A DNA stretch of 64,000 nucleotides from assembly GCA_900239685.1 (NCBI GenBank), contig OENT01000276.1, positions 80,098 through 144,097 of the forward strand, given 5' to 3'. Shown here in pieces: positions 47,601 through 60,700 of this stretch (position 1 is its first letter; each line of letters opens with the position of its first letter). The stretch comes from Rotaria macrura (taxonomy: Eukaryota > Rotifera > Eurotatoria > Philodinida > Philodinidae). Both the position numbers and the translations under genes were made by a program. The notes below the pieces were generated by a model. The model was not told the origin of the DNA. It saw only the letters and a list, made by a program, of their open reading frames with translations, and searched no databases.

Positions 47601-50600
47601 CCTGTCATACAATTCTATTTTCTTGCCTACGGAATATCCCTCATTATTTGTGGAATTAATGTTGCTATATCACGTGATCAATATATTACACATAAAATGT
47701 GAGTAATCATTATTTTACTTTACGCATGCTTGTCTCAGTACTGTGCGGTTTCGATAGATAATCGGATGCTACGAATCTCGAAATATCGTACATTTCATTG
47801 CTAATTTTATTGCACGTAATTGTGATTTATGTAAATATTCAATCGAGTTCTCCTCTATTGAGTTAAGATAAATGAGGATTCTACAATTTTGTTTTTGAAA
47901 ATTTATGATGAATTGTGCAGATACTTGAGAAGAATTATGGATGGTGAATTTATACTATCGATTTCACTACTTTTGAGAAAACTTTACAAATATGAAGAAT
48001 AGTGGATAAATAATTTGATCGATCCCTTTCTTTCTATGTTGTTAAATGTTTTCACTAGATTGTTTCTTAATCCCATTTTATTACTAAAAAACTTTTAGCC
48101 AGCAGATTTTTTTACTCTGGCGATTGCAATCGTTCAGATGATATTCGTTTTTGTCCCACTCTTTTGGAATATTGTAGAATAAAAGAAATCTCAGTTTTAT
48201 GCGTCTCTATTTTACTAAATAGCGATACTTATTCATTCGTATTAAGTATACAATGATAATTTATTCGACCAACACCTCCACACTACGAGCATTTCACTGG
48301 AGTGAATAGGCTGAGTGTGCATTGAACAATGTAGCTTCGATTTTAATCGCTTCTCAGTGAAAGTCTTCTGCTACTAAAATCTAACGGGGTGTGTGTGTGT
48401 GTCTGTGTGAATATGTGTGAAAATTATTTTCTTTTGCGACCAAACTGATGTTTTAACAGTTTTTAATACGATAATTGGTTTGTTTACTAAGAGCTGTTAT
48501 TTGTAGACTAGGTTTGACAAGCTTTATTATTGCACTTTTTCAAAATAAAATAAGATAAATTGAATTTGAGCATTCACTATTCCATACTATTTTTGTGGTC
48601 AAACATTCTATATTGATAATGGTTCAGAACTAAGATCAATTTATGAAGCAAAGCCAAATCATCAGCAGTTTATTTTGAGTATTCTTATTCGATGTAGAGC
48701 TAAGACTTGATTACGGAGAAAAGTTTTAGCTGTTACCGTCACTGTCGGTCTTCTAATTGATCCGATTTCTATTCGTGACAACAACGACCTCGACTATCAG
48801 CAGTATCACTTAACTTTACGTTCTCGGTTAGGTGCATATATTTTACATTAATCACTAAATTAAAGTTAACTATTTTGCTTTAGTAAAGCAAAGATCGAGT
48901 GTCATCCCTAACTGTAAAGTTCTTTTGTAATTTTGCTTTTTCATATATTGTTTTTGTACTACAAGAATATTACTTTGAAAAAGATAAATCGATTCATGAT
49001 GGAGAGGAAAAAAGTTTCTTGAAAAATCATTAACGTAAATGCATTATGTATTCGAAATCTAGATTTATGTTTGATCTGATTCCGGACGTCACCATTGACG
49101 ACTTGTGTAAAGCATGTGATTTCCAACAAGTAATTTGGAAATTTTTGTTTTACAAGTGAGAAGACACGAATGAAAAATGTCTGATATCATAATGATATAC
49201 GGTCATTCTCTCTTCAAAATCAGCATCTTAGTTTTCCTATACAGATAACACAGAGACGAAATTCCGTTATCAGTCACTTGAAAAATTGCCAAAGTTCAAC
49301 TATTGGTAAAATTCTACTTTCTCGATGGTTTTCAAGCTTAACTTTGAATAGATTTCTATGTTTGTGTTTTATTTTAATTTCAGCTGTTTTTTGAATAATT
49401 TCGAATCACTTTTAACATTATTAATACCCATCGGTATATTTATTTTTCTATTACTTATATTTCTATTATCGGCTCGTATAAATATAAAGCGTTTAACAAA
49501 AGAAGCCGTACGTTTACGAAATTTACCAGATGAATGTGACACTGAACCAGAATTAAATACTGATACAAATGAAAATATTTTATTATCGAAATCTCCGAAT
49601 GAAAACGTACCAATTATAATTTCATCGGATAATGAAAATGAAAATCAAACATTTCCACATATTGAATGCCGCCAATCACACTTAGATAGTTTATGTTCAT
49701 CCGATATGGATCATCAACATCAACCAGCCAATCAATTACTATCGATTCTATTTCAATTGGTACTTCTTTGTTTTATATTTCTATCAAGTTTATCGATTTA
49801 TATACATCCATTACATTCATTCAATTTACGCTTGGAACATACGATTTACAATCATTTGTACGGCATATTTGTATTACTATTGGCTTTTTATATACTAGCA
49901 TTTTATGTGCTAACACGGTCAGACTTAACAATGCATTGTCATTATTATAATTGTTTTAGACAACGCAAGAAGAAACGCTTATTAAATCAATCGTATAATG
50001 AGCCACCACCACCGCCGCAAACTCCACAGCAATCACCAACCCATCCATTAGTATCACCGTCATTATTAAATGAAAACAATCACGATAAATTAATATTGAA
50101 TGAAAATCTAAATCAAGATGAATCATTTAATGAACCGGTACTTTCTCCATCACCGCCTAATTCACATTATTCAACCAGTTTATATCAATATCAATTACCC
50201 AAAACGGATGATGTAGCAGCTGTGAATGATGGCTATTCGTATGGATCTAAACGTCAAACAAATATTGCATCGAAATATTACGCCCGACATAGACACATGC
50301 TTAAGACAAATATATCGACAAGTGACAATAATCTCCCACAAAATGATTCATTAACTCATTCAACATTAACTCATATTCAACAAGCGTAAGTTTTCGTAGT
50401 ATTTAAAAGATTCGTAAAATTTTTCAAACGGAAATAAACTTCTGTTGAGTATCGGGTAATTTAACATGAGAAATCCAATTTATTGGCATATGTATGTCAT
50501 CATGCATCGAAATGTAGCAATGTTACCATCGATTGAATTTTAATGATGACAACTAATTTCGAGTATTATTTTCATGACTCGACTCAAATCATTGTCCTTG

Positions 50601-53600
50601 ACTTCTTCTTTCTATCTCGAAATGACTCAACTAATCGATCCGTTTATTTTGTGGTTGCCCATTTATATGGCAAACTCATGATATATGTTCGCTGAGATTT
50701 GATAAATGAAAGGTGAACGATGAACGAACAGTCCAAATATGAACTGAAGTTCCGTTTTGTTTTCTGATTTCAAATACTGAAATGAATAGACCTATGGTTG
50801 GTCTACTTGATCCTATAACAAAATATTTTGAACGAAAGTAAAAATCTTCCGACAATCCATCACCGAATCATTATCTCATGTATCGGTATTTATACAGATG
50901 TCAAGTTCTTTTATGAACGAAGGCAATTTTTTTAAACATGAAAACTCTCTAAAATACAAGCTTAGCCTATGAAGTTCATCATGTGAAAAAAATCATTTCG
51001 ATTCTAGACAAAATCTAGTGGAAGAAAGTGATGCTTTGGTCGAAAGTCAATCAAGAATATCAATTGATAGTGTTTTGAGAGTACAACAAAGAATTCCCAT
51101 TTGATTGAACTGAAATTTGCGTTAAGTATTCGCCTATATATATATAAATGACTTTTCATTGACCATGACGCTGTATCACGTCAGTCAATGAAGATAAGAT
51201 AGCCCTAAGAACGTCTTTAAAACATTTTCTTTTCTGGAATCTTTCATTTATGTAAATACCAAATAGGATTTGCGCAAAACCACGTTGATAATCAAAAATA
51301 GTTCAGTGAATTGCTTCTAGCTTTACACGCAATAAAAATTGTGTATTTAAAACGAAACGTCGATCTTTTTATGCAGGGAATAGTTGAAAAATGAGTCTTA
51401 GCCTATTTGTGAAATAGTACGAAAAAGTGTTCATCCTGATGTCCTTGACTATTGACTAATTATTTGTCTACGTACAATTAAGTGCTAACCAAAGTTCCAT
51501 TTCATGTGTTGTTGATAAGCAATGGCAGCATTCAGTTTCTGCCACTAGCCCACCATGTTTTACATTAAGTTAAAATAGTACTGCAACGGGAATATGATAT
51601 TGAAAATTAACATACTACAGTGGATTGCTTGATGTATCAAAAAACATTTTTCAGAAAGATCTTGGCAAAGATTACTGTCATAGGTTTCATCCCCCAACTT
51701 ATTTTCATGTCTGAAAATGCTTTCTTTTCAGAAAGTCGATTCTTCAAGCGGCGTATAAATACATTTGTGTATTGAAAACCTGTTTCGAAGCGCAACAGTC
51801 ATAGATTGACCTATTGAATACAATCTTTTTACTGAAAATCGCTCGACTAATAAATGGCTTTGAAGTGAATTTCGTTTTGAACGAAACTCATTAATAAAAT
51901 ATCAGGGCATGTCAATGCATATAAGTTGGAAAACACGAATTTCATTGTTGAGGTTCAGCAACTTCTGAATTTCCTATTTTTGTACTATATTCTCCAATGA
52001 AAAAACTATAAAGTTGACAATAGAAAAATCTCAATGACAGCGAGGTCCAAGCTTCAAGTAACTTAACGTTCGATCATGATTATTGTAACAAAAATTAGTA
52101 AAATCCGACCACTCGTCTAAATGAGCCATATTTCGAGAACGATACTTTTATCTTAACTGAGACTTATACACCATTCTAATAATCGTGAGATCTATGTATG
52201 AACACGGTTTCAAATGAAGCCAATTCTCAACGAGGCATGCTTTTCTCAAATTTCATAAGATGCTAGTCGATCAATTCGAAGCTAGAATATTTAGTTAATC
52301 AGCTAGCTATATGTAATGATCACAGTTATCAGTCATAAATACAAAATTGCACGTTGCACGAAAGAAAAACGATTTCTAATGACTATCGTAGAGCTCCTCA
52401 GAGGAAGATTTACTTTGGAATATTCTTAAACAGTAAACTCTGCAGTCAACAAAGGTCATCTATCTGAACACTTTTTAATCTCTGTAGACTGGTCAACTTA
52501 AAACTCGTGAACGTAATAAGTTCGAGTCATTGACTTGATCTATATCATCAGTATCAATGTTTTGACAGTCACATATCCAAAATATCAACTGAAGGTATTT
52601 TGAAAACTATGCATAATAATGCTACTTGCACTTTCACAACTAAACATACTTCGAAAAGGCATTCTGGCGAGCTGCAAAAAGAAAGACACGACTTTGTTCT
52701 TTTACACCGATGATTAAATTCTTCATAACAAAAACCATAATCTACGATAGCTAGAAAGTTCTAGGATGTAGAAAATTACCAGGTGAACTAGTAACATATT
52801 CGTTACTTCGTACGAGTAATGGTAATTGAAAATGTCCAGACTTAAAATTTTACATGAAATTATTAATTCTTAAAAGTTTTTGCTGCTTCGTTGCTCGATA
52901 ACAAGTCAATGGATGCTTTACAAGTTACTTTTCACTATGAATGTCTGATAACTTTGACTTGCCTCGCTTATCAGCAGCTGGTTATCTCGCATCGAAATCT
53001 AGTCGCGACTCACATAACTGTTGGCCCTCAGCTCTCTAATAAAAATAGAAACATAAACCTATTGACTAAGTCATTTTCGACTGAGATCTGAATACATAGA
53101 TGGAACCTGTTTGTATTTGCCGAAAGATTGATTTTTTCTCGGATCGCTTTCTTCGGTTAAATATGCGCATCGAACGAAATATTTACGTATTTGAAAAACG
53201 AACATCCTTACCTAGTAAATTAGTATTTTACCGATTTACTGCTGTTTTAAAATGTTGACGGGGACACCATTTCCATCTATGTCACAGTGGTAATAGAACG
53301 AGAAGCAAATATATATTATCAATGAAGCTCTGAATGATTACTTAAATGTTCGAATCTATTTTGAATTATCTTCTTTTAGAATGCCGAATCTTGTTGATGA
53401 TCAAGATCTTCAACATAATCCACCCTATGATCTTATATATAAAGCTTGCGCAAATAGTCCAAAGGAATTTCATTTAGTTCAAAATGAAAATGCACATGTG
53501 AGTAGTTCTTATACTAAACTAAAAATTAATCTGAAATTATAATCTTATGCATCAAAATAGTTTCACGTTCCATACGTTGCATCTCCACATGCACTCATTC

Positions 53601-54166
53601 GTCCATCGACTCTAGGAATATCACCTCGAGCACAAACATCACCATCTCAAGCTATTATTCGTCCATTACCAATTATCCGTTATTCATCACCCATTACAAG
53701 TCGAATAAATTCAAGTCCAAACAAAAGTTCTTCATCACCAATGATAACTACGGATTATCGAAGTCCAATAGTTGAATTAAATTCAGGACGAAGCTCTTAT
53801 CGTGTTATGCCATCGCCAACAACTGAAGAACGTCGTGCAACATATGTTTATTTAAATAAAAATTCAAATTTGGTCCAGCAGGATAATCCAACAGAAGAAA
53901 AACGATCGATATGGAAAAAACCAATCAATGGTAATCATTCCCATGTTGCTTATATAGACGAAGATGATGAAGGCAGTGTTTCACTCAAATCTTCAACATG
54001 TAATTCAACAACAGAAACATCATCGAGTACAACATCTCCGATTTTATCAAGGAAAGATCGTGCACAAACATTATCATCGTCATCATCATCCTCAACATAT
54101 TCACATGATTATCCGAACGGTACTGTTGATACAAATCAAATCGTGCTTCATGAAAGTAGTGTGTAA
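41635..54166 (+). CDS. adhesion GPCR, ADGRA2/ADGRA3 (GPR124/125)-like
   Basis: Nine exons: 41635-43068, 43120-43267, 46748-46875, 46952-47145, 47215-47400, 47459-47698, 49384-50385, 53380-53497, 53561-54166. One frame of 1351 residues. In order: signal peptide (1-18), leucine-rich repeats (about 50-130), LRRCT with CTC and C-rich cap (about 138-180), Ig domain (LNCSS..W..SGLWTCHS), hormone-receptor-like domain (WPRTLTGQ..LKCPFG..W), a GAIN-like region, seven membrane helices (about 610-953), and a ~400-residue Ser/Pro-rich tail ending ESSV. LRR-Ig-HormR-7TM with a PDZ-ligand tail is the signature of group-A adhesion receptors, which act at the plasma membrane (ADGRA2 as a Wnt7 co-receptor, ADGRA3 in planar polarity in vertebrates). 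I see no canonical HL-S/T autocleavage site. Exon 2 was found by phase and by similarity of IMFYRQSILF to the family GAIN strand. AATAAA follows within 15 nt of the stop. Confidence 0.9.
43268..46747. other. GPCR intron 2 (3480 nt)
   Basis: The longest intron in the window, from a GTAAGA donor to a CTATAG acceptor, splitting a codon at phase 1. Open frames at about 45.8-46.5 kb on both strands are unconserved, and I do not support them as genes. Confidence 0.65.
47699..49383. other. GPCR intron 6 (1685 nt)
   Basis: From GTGAGT to ATTTCAG, placed in the second extracellular loop between membrane helices 4 and 5. It contains a TG microsatellite at about 48388-48410. No nested gene is seen. Confidence 0.7.
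48388..48410. repeat. (GT)n microsatellite in GPCR intron
   Basis: A GT dinucleotide run with one interruption, within the intron between helices 4 and 5. Confidence 0.8.
50386..53379. other. GPCR intron 7 (2994 nt)
   Basis: From GTAAGT to CTTTTAG, phase 2, in the cytoplasmic-tail coding region. No gene or clear repeat is recognised. Confidence 0.65.
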
Positions 54167-57100
54167 ATATAACTTGAATAAAAAAAATGAAATATCAAGA
54201 TAAATCATCTTTTCCCTTTTTTCGTTCTTCTCATCGTCTCACATTAGTATTACTATTCACGACTTTTTCTGTTCGTCTCATACATATTCTGTTTGTGTTT
54301 TTTTTTAGTCTGTAGTATTATTTCTCTATCTGTCAGATATATCTTGAGAAAAGAGCAAATATCTAATGATCTCATCTATCTCCGGCCGTTGTTGGAATAT
54401 CATCTTTTTCTATGATTCTTTGTTGTTCTTGTTGTTTTTTGTTCATTTTGTTATTGTTCATTGGATAGATGATCTTGAATGAATTGAAGAAAATAAAATT
54501 CACGGAATTGTTTTTTTTGTTAAATGACTTCTCTATGTTTATTCTTCTTTCTTTCGGATAATATAACGATTTATAAATACAGTATGTCATTATGTTTATC
54601 TGTTTGTCGACAACAATTTATTCGATATCGATCGAATAATTATTCTTTATTTCGATCAATTGTTGTACGTCAACGAAAATTTTCCTCGAATTCGAGTAAT
54701 TCGAATCTTGTAAGTAGATTCAACATGTTGTCTATCATGCGCAGCAGTGACCGAGATTAGAAATATTCGACAGAAGTTGCTCTCATTTTCGAATAGTGAA
54801 AAATAATCACACGGAGTGAAAGACAATTACTGCAACTCTTGCTGCCAAGTAGCTATAAAAATTTTGTGAGAGGTCGAGCATTCGAGACGTGATTGCCGCC
54901 CTCAAAATCTACGAGTTTGGTCGAATTCAACCGTTGCATAATGAAATTTAAAACGAATTGAATGATCATCGTGTCCTATCTTCGACGATTACGATTTTGA
55001 ATGTAGAACAGCTCATGTCCGTTGTTTAGAAATATAGCTCAAAGATCGGATTTCAACTATTCAGAAAATAATTCAATGTACGATTGAAAAAGTTTGTGCT
55101 CGTTGAAGAATCACACTAGAATGGTAACCAGTCTAGAATTTTATGATTTCAGATCAGTAAGAATCTAAGAATTAATAAGGTTTTTTCATCCGATATATTT
55201 AGTATTAAGTTCTATAATTTCGTTCTGTATAATAAAAGATTTTAACTACTAAAAGAAACTGCTTATGTATTTTATCAATTATAAATTTTAAAAAATCCAG
55301 TTTTTGCTTACGAAACATTTATCGGATATCATGATTTCTGACGAATCAAACTACCATTATGTTATTGTGTCTAGTAGATCATGCTGCAGCAATGCTTTTA
55401 GAACAAACTAGTTGTTTTATCAAACTCAAACAATTTTGGTCAATCATACGTTGGTTACGATCTACTAAAGAATTCATAGAGTTTGTGAGACCCCGTCTAT
55501 TTACTGATCAACTAATTCGAAATTCTTGATGAATATTCTCTCTGTAGAACTATGACTACTTCGCAATGTCATTTATTTCAGAGTACTTTTCGTCATTGTT
55601 TTCCTTCGTATCGAAAGGCCATTATTTTAATCATCTTCTCTGACTTCTCCATTTTGAGAAGCTTGAATGTTGCCGATACTGAATCATAGTGGAAACGAGA
55701 CCCACCAACTAGTATTTCAGATATTTTACGGTATTCAGCTCAATAAATTTTCTATTCTGTTGACTTCTGAACTAAGAAATGACACGATTAAATGGCAACA
55801 TCAGTAACTGAAGAGTACTGTTTTTTTTTCAAATATACAGACGTGTAGTAATATCCTTGTTGTACAGCACTCATCTTTTAGAAAGTTTGATTTTTATCAA
55901 GTTTAAGTGAGAATTAGATTCTCTGCTTTTTGGTAAAGACACGACTTTCGAGATAGAAAAAACTGTTCTTCGTGTTGATTTCAAAACAGCGATCACACTC
56001 AAAGAGTAATCGACCAAGTTCCGACCTAAACTTTGTAGAAATTTTCTCAACAAGAACTCCAGTATTGTAGCGCAGCACGACCATTATTTCACTGGAAGCC
56101 CCTACCCCTCCTACATCTTTCTAAAATTGTCATTGTCCTTGAAACCATATGAAAACTCATATAAACTTGTGGAAGAATATTCAGAAGTCCGATCTTTTGA
56201 AACGAATAACTGTTTTTACTTCATGAATAATTTTTACCAATCTTTTTGACGACTTCTATCCCCCAATAGTAGGAAAATTAACCATTTCAGAGTACGAAAA
56301 TGTTTTCCGTTGCAGTCAATAAATTTTATTTTCAAGAACATACCATGTCTCGATTAAAAACAGAAAAGAATTCATTTTTCTAATGAAGTTTTGTTTTTAT
56401 CACTTTAAAAATTAATTTCATAATTACCGCCTCATTGTTGGAGAACTTTGTTTTAATCTTTTCACTCTTCGTTTCTTTTTCTACTGTAAACGTTAGAATC
56501 GAGGAAAACTGTCGGACATCACTCATAAGATCTTTACAACAGTCGTAACATATTCTCAAAGTTTCGTATCGTTTAAATGTGCCTCCATCTAAATCGAATT
56601 ACTTCGGAGGAAGACTAGACTGAACAGAGAAGTCAATGAAAACAAATAGTTCATTAAAAATGTAACAGTCTAATGGATTCCAACTCGGTCCTGTTTTTAA
56701 GTTCAACAGTTCATGTCGATAAAATTAGCAATAGGTTTTACTAATAAATTCTGAGATTTTTCATGAATGATCAACGTCGTCCATGCTGATTACTTTTTCA
56801 TCAATAAACAAAATTCTCATCGTCTAATCTTTCTGGACACTTCTTCGCGTCCAATTTAAAAGTATTTTTCTTTTATCCTTATGTCGATTTGTGAACAACG
56901 ATTCAACTGATTTTTGATGAACTCAAAAATTTAAGCCAATTTTAAAACGATTTTCTGAAGGGTCAACTTGTGGTAAGTCTTTACGTTTCATGCAATCTAG
57001 TAATATGGATACCGCGAGGTATATAACGATAAGCATCGCTGTGAGTGATGAGAAATAGGAGAAATATTGACGAAAAACTTAGATCACCATGAACTTTCGT

Positions 57101-57305
57101 CTAATTTGTACATATAAGCTGAACAATAATATTCTATTTAAAGCCGACACATCGAAAAAGCAAACCGATCACTAGTTTGTACGCTTCTTCTAAACAAAAC
57201 TTGTAGATGCTTTTCAAGAAGAAATAAATGTGCAAACTTTGGACTTATGTCCGAGAGTTATGTGTACTTCAAAAAGTGAATGAGACAAATCAGTCGTTCT
57301 AGAAT
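54167..57305. other. intergenic
   Basis: The GPCR 3' end, then about 3 kb of AT-rich sequence with only short unconserved frames, such as 54524-54760 on +. No gene is supported. Confidence 0.5.
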
Positions 57306-57775
57306 GTGTGCACGGAAGAAGTATCTTGGTAAACTTTTTTGGGTAACCCCAAAACTAGTGGTCATCTGAGACATTTCTAAGCATTTCGTTTCTGGGTGAA
57401 GTTTTTGTGCATTTTCAGGCGATGTTTTGTTAAAAAGCTACGATTTGGTTCAAAACTAATATCAGATTCGGAATCAGCGTTAAATACTGAGTCGATTTAT
57501 ATATGCTGTGAATAATTCTGAGAAAAAAATGTTTTTTTTGAAAAAATCCCTGTACCCCACCTCAGGGATGGTTTGGTCAAAAAAGACAATTTTTTCGATA
57601 ACTCAGCCATTTCTTGCCGGATCCTTCTCATCTTCGAACTCGATCGAGATATTCACGAGGCAGTTCTGTGCACAAAATTTCAGCTCAATCAAATGTATTT
57701 GTAAAGAGTTATCGTGTAAACGGACGGACACACTGACCGATTCTAGAGTTTACTCACTTTTTTGAGTACACAAAA
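57306..57775. repeat. probable dispersed repeat fragment
   Basis: This block differs from its surroundings: it is GC-richer and includes an inverted pair (CCCTG..CAGGG around 57549-57567), a stretch reading GGACGGACACACTGACCGA, and phrases such as TTCAGCTCAATC, resembling the non-coding tails of dispersed invertebrate repeats as I remember them. I see no coding sense and no terminal duplications. It ends just upstream of the candidate first exon of the dynamin gene. The call rests on resemblance only. Confidence 0.35.
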
Positions 57776-60700
57776 ATGGCAACATTTCAGTCAAGGAATT
57801 TTCCTTGCGAACGAAGAGAAATAGAGATCGACTTTTGCCTTATTCATTTCTGCAACGTATACTTTTTAGTGTGATATGATACAATGTTTCACTTGAAAAT
57901 GAACAGTTTAAGTTTCTTTTCTATTTAGAATGAAAATATTTCATTACTTGACCGTAATCATCATGAACTTATTAACCGTATTAAAAATCTTCTAATTCAT
58001 GTTCAAACAGATTTCGCAATAATATCGGCTACAGACAAGAAACTTCTTAATGATGCTCAAACAAATATGGATTCAATATTTTTACTTGTGGTTGTCGGAG
58101 AATTTAACTCAGGTAAGTCACATTTTATAAATACACTACTCGGTGAAAATGAAGAAATATGTCCAACGGGTGTTCTACCAACAACTGATGTTATTCATAT
58201 ACTTAAATATGGAACTGAACGTAAAGATATTATTGAGTCCGATCATATTAAATCGATTTATTTACCTAATCAATGGTTAAAGCAAACCAATATTGTTGAT
58301 ACACCTGGTACCAATGCTATTCTTCAAACACATCAACAAATTACAGGTATTTGTCATAGAAGCCGATCGATCATTAAACGACTATTGAGCAAACAAAATG
58401 ATTTCTGAAATTTCCTTACTATTATCGTCCGACAATAGAACGTTTTTCTATAAAACGACCAGCAGCATGCCCTAAAGTTCATCATCAATAAGTTGATATT
58501 ATCAGTATTTCCATTACTAATCTTCGGTATGGATGTGTCTGCAGAGAACACCGTATACCTTCCGTTTCCTATTGAAGCTATCTTTAACATTTTCGATGTT
58601 GTCATTTTTCACATTGTTTTTCACATCATTTTTACGTAAGTCGAAACATGGCTCGAAACGACTATCGTTTCGCGTCGAAATTATCGTTCGGTGGGTTTAG
58701 GTTCAACTTTGTCTCAAATCATTCACGTTGATAAGTCATTAGATAGATACACATCTTGATATAGACTTATCTCCTTTTGAGAAAGATCAATGAGGACATA
58801 TGAATCAAAATACTTAGTGCGATAGTATGAAGCTTTGCATCATTGCATTAGATGCCATCGAAATGCTATCTATCAAGCTACTTTAGCTTCGATATCTGTG
58901 AAAACATCGTGAAAAAGATCGGTTCATTACTTCAATCAAGAATAGTGGATATTGTTAAAAAGAAAATGAAGTTAAATCTTTTAGAAGAATGTGTATGCAA
59001 TAAATCTCGTTGACATTCTGCGCAGGATAAAAAACATGCGACGAAATTTTATTAATGATGGACTTATTCGCAATATTTATGAGATCATACGTTTTGAGAG
59101 ACGCTGTAGATCGATCAGTGGCTTGATTGCCATTATTCTTAACAATCTTGTTAGCTATGTACGATAAAAGTCTAAGTCTATTATCAAATTAATATAAATA
59201 TTACTCGAATGAGTAATCCGTTTTTATGAGTTTCGATAGACTACCGAGATCTTCTGTGAAAAAATATGCAAAATTTTACTCGGATGAAATTTTGTGAAAG
59301 CAGAAGTTATTTTTTCCACTCTATGCAATAGTCAGTTTGTGATGACTTTAAAAGTTTCTGATTACACTGGCCCTTCCTCTATGTGTTTCTAAATAGAGCG
59401 TGCACGTCCTGCATATATTTCATTAAAACAGTATCAATAACAGAATACTGTGGTCGATTTTGGGATTATTTCTCAGTTAAAAAATACAATCTAGAGTTAA
59501 TCTTGTCTGCTTGTTTGACATGTTTATGAGTTTAAAGTATACATCTCATATTTCAACACTCTGAACCCTTTTGAAAAAGCATCATAAGACGATCTATTCG
59601 TCTGCATTTATTGCATATCTATCAGATTTTATAGATAAACATGTCTTCGTCAATAGAATCCCTTTTGGCATCATTTCATGATCAACGATTGATCATTCTG
59701 ATGCTTCATTTGTAGGTAGAATTGTTTCAGTGGAAAAAATCTTTCATTTAGAACACTTTATACCTCGATCAGACTATATTCTATTTATAACAAGTGTTGA
59801 TCGACCATTTTCGGAAAGTGAAGTAAGTTGCTTATTCCGATCGAATAAAAAAGTCTTCAGCTTTGTATCCGTTGCAAACAACAATTTTATTTAGCGTCTA
59901 TTTCTTGTACGCATTCATGAATGGAGAAAAAAAGTCTTGATCATTTTGAATAAAATTGATCAAATTCAACAAGATGTCGATAAAGAAAAAATCATCGATT
60001 ATGTTCGCATGAATGCTCGTCAAGTCCTCGATGACATATCAGTTCCAATATTTCCAATAAGTTCTTTAAAATCTATTGGTATAAAACAAGTCGAAAATTA
60101 CCTACGCACTGAATTAAACGATAAAATCAAGCTGAAGCTAAAACTTGAGAATCCACTTGGTATAGCTGAACGAATATTTGATAAGTATTTAACAATTGTT
60201 AATGAAAGAAAAGAGATTCTCGTTGACGATGAACAAGTATAATAGATAATCGAAGAGGTTATTTTCTTTAACGAGCTTCCTTCTTCTAGGTACTTTATCT
60301 TCTACACAGTGATGTTGATGAATATCGTCGACAAATGCTCGATGATTTTAAACTTCAAATAAATAAAATTGATAATATTTTCTTTCGTATGATTGACAAT
60401 ATGGAGGAATTTTTATTAGAATACATTAAAATTTCACGTCTTATACCAACATTATTTAGTTCAAGCAGTTCAGCAGAGTTAAAAGTTCAATTTAATAATC
60501 GTGTGAATAAAAATATTGAGCACGATATTAATCAATGTATAAGTCATTTATGTGACTGGCTTGTTGAAAGATCGAATAGAACTGTTCATCAACTTAATAA
60601 ACATCTCAATACGAATTTACTTCAATCACGTCGACAAAAGCAAGCTCTTCAGCATACGAGTCACAGTATGACAACAGGAGTTGATACCGATTTCTCCGTA

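Noticed and set aside
49693-49950. 85-codon frame (+)
   Set aside because: It is an alternate frame inside GPCR exon 7, which carries helices 5-7 in the real frame.
53964-54203. 79-codon frame (+) rich in His/Gln
   Set aside because: It is an out-of-frame shadow of the last GPCR exon.
59716-59751. Alternative acceptor giving a 12-codon longer dynamin exon 3
   Set aside because: The acceptor at 59750-59751 joins HQQIT directly to EHFIPRSD, matching the family consensus; the longer form inserts unconserved residues.
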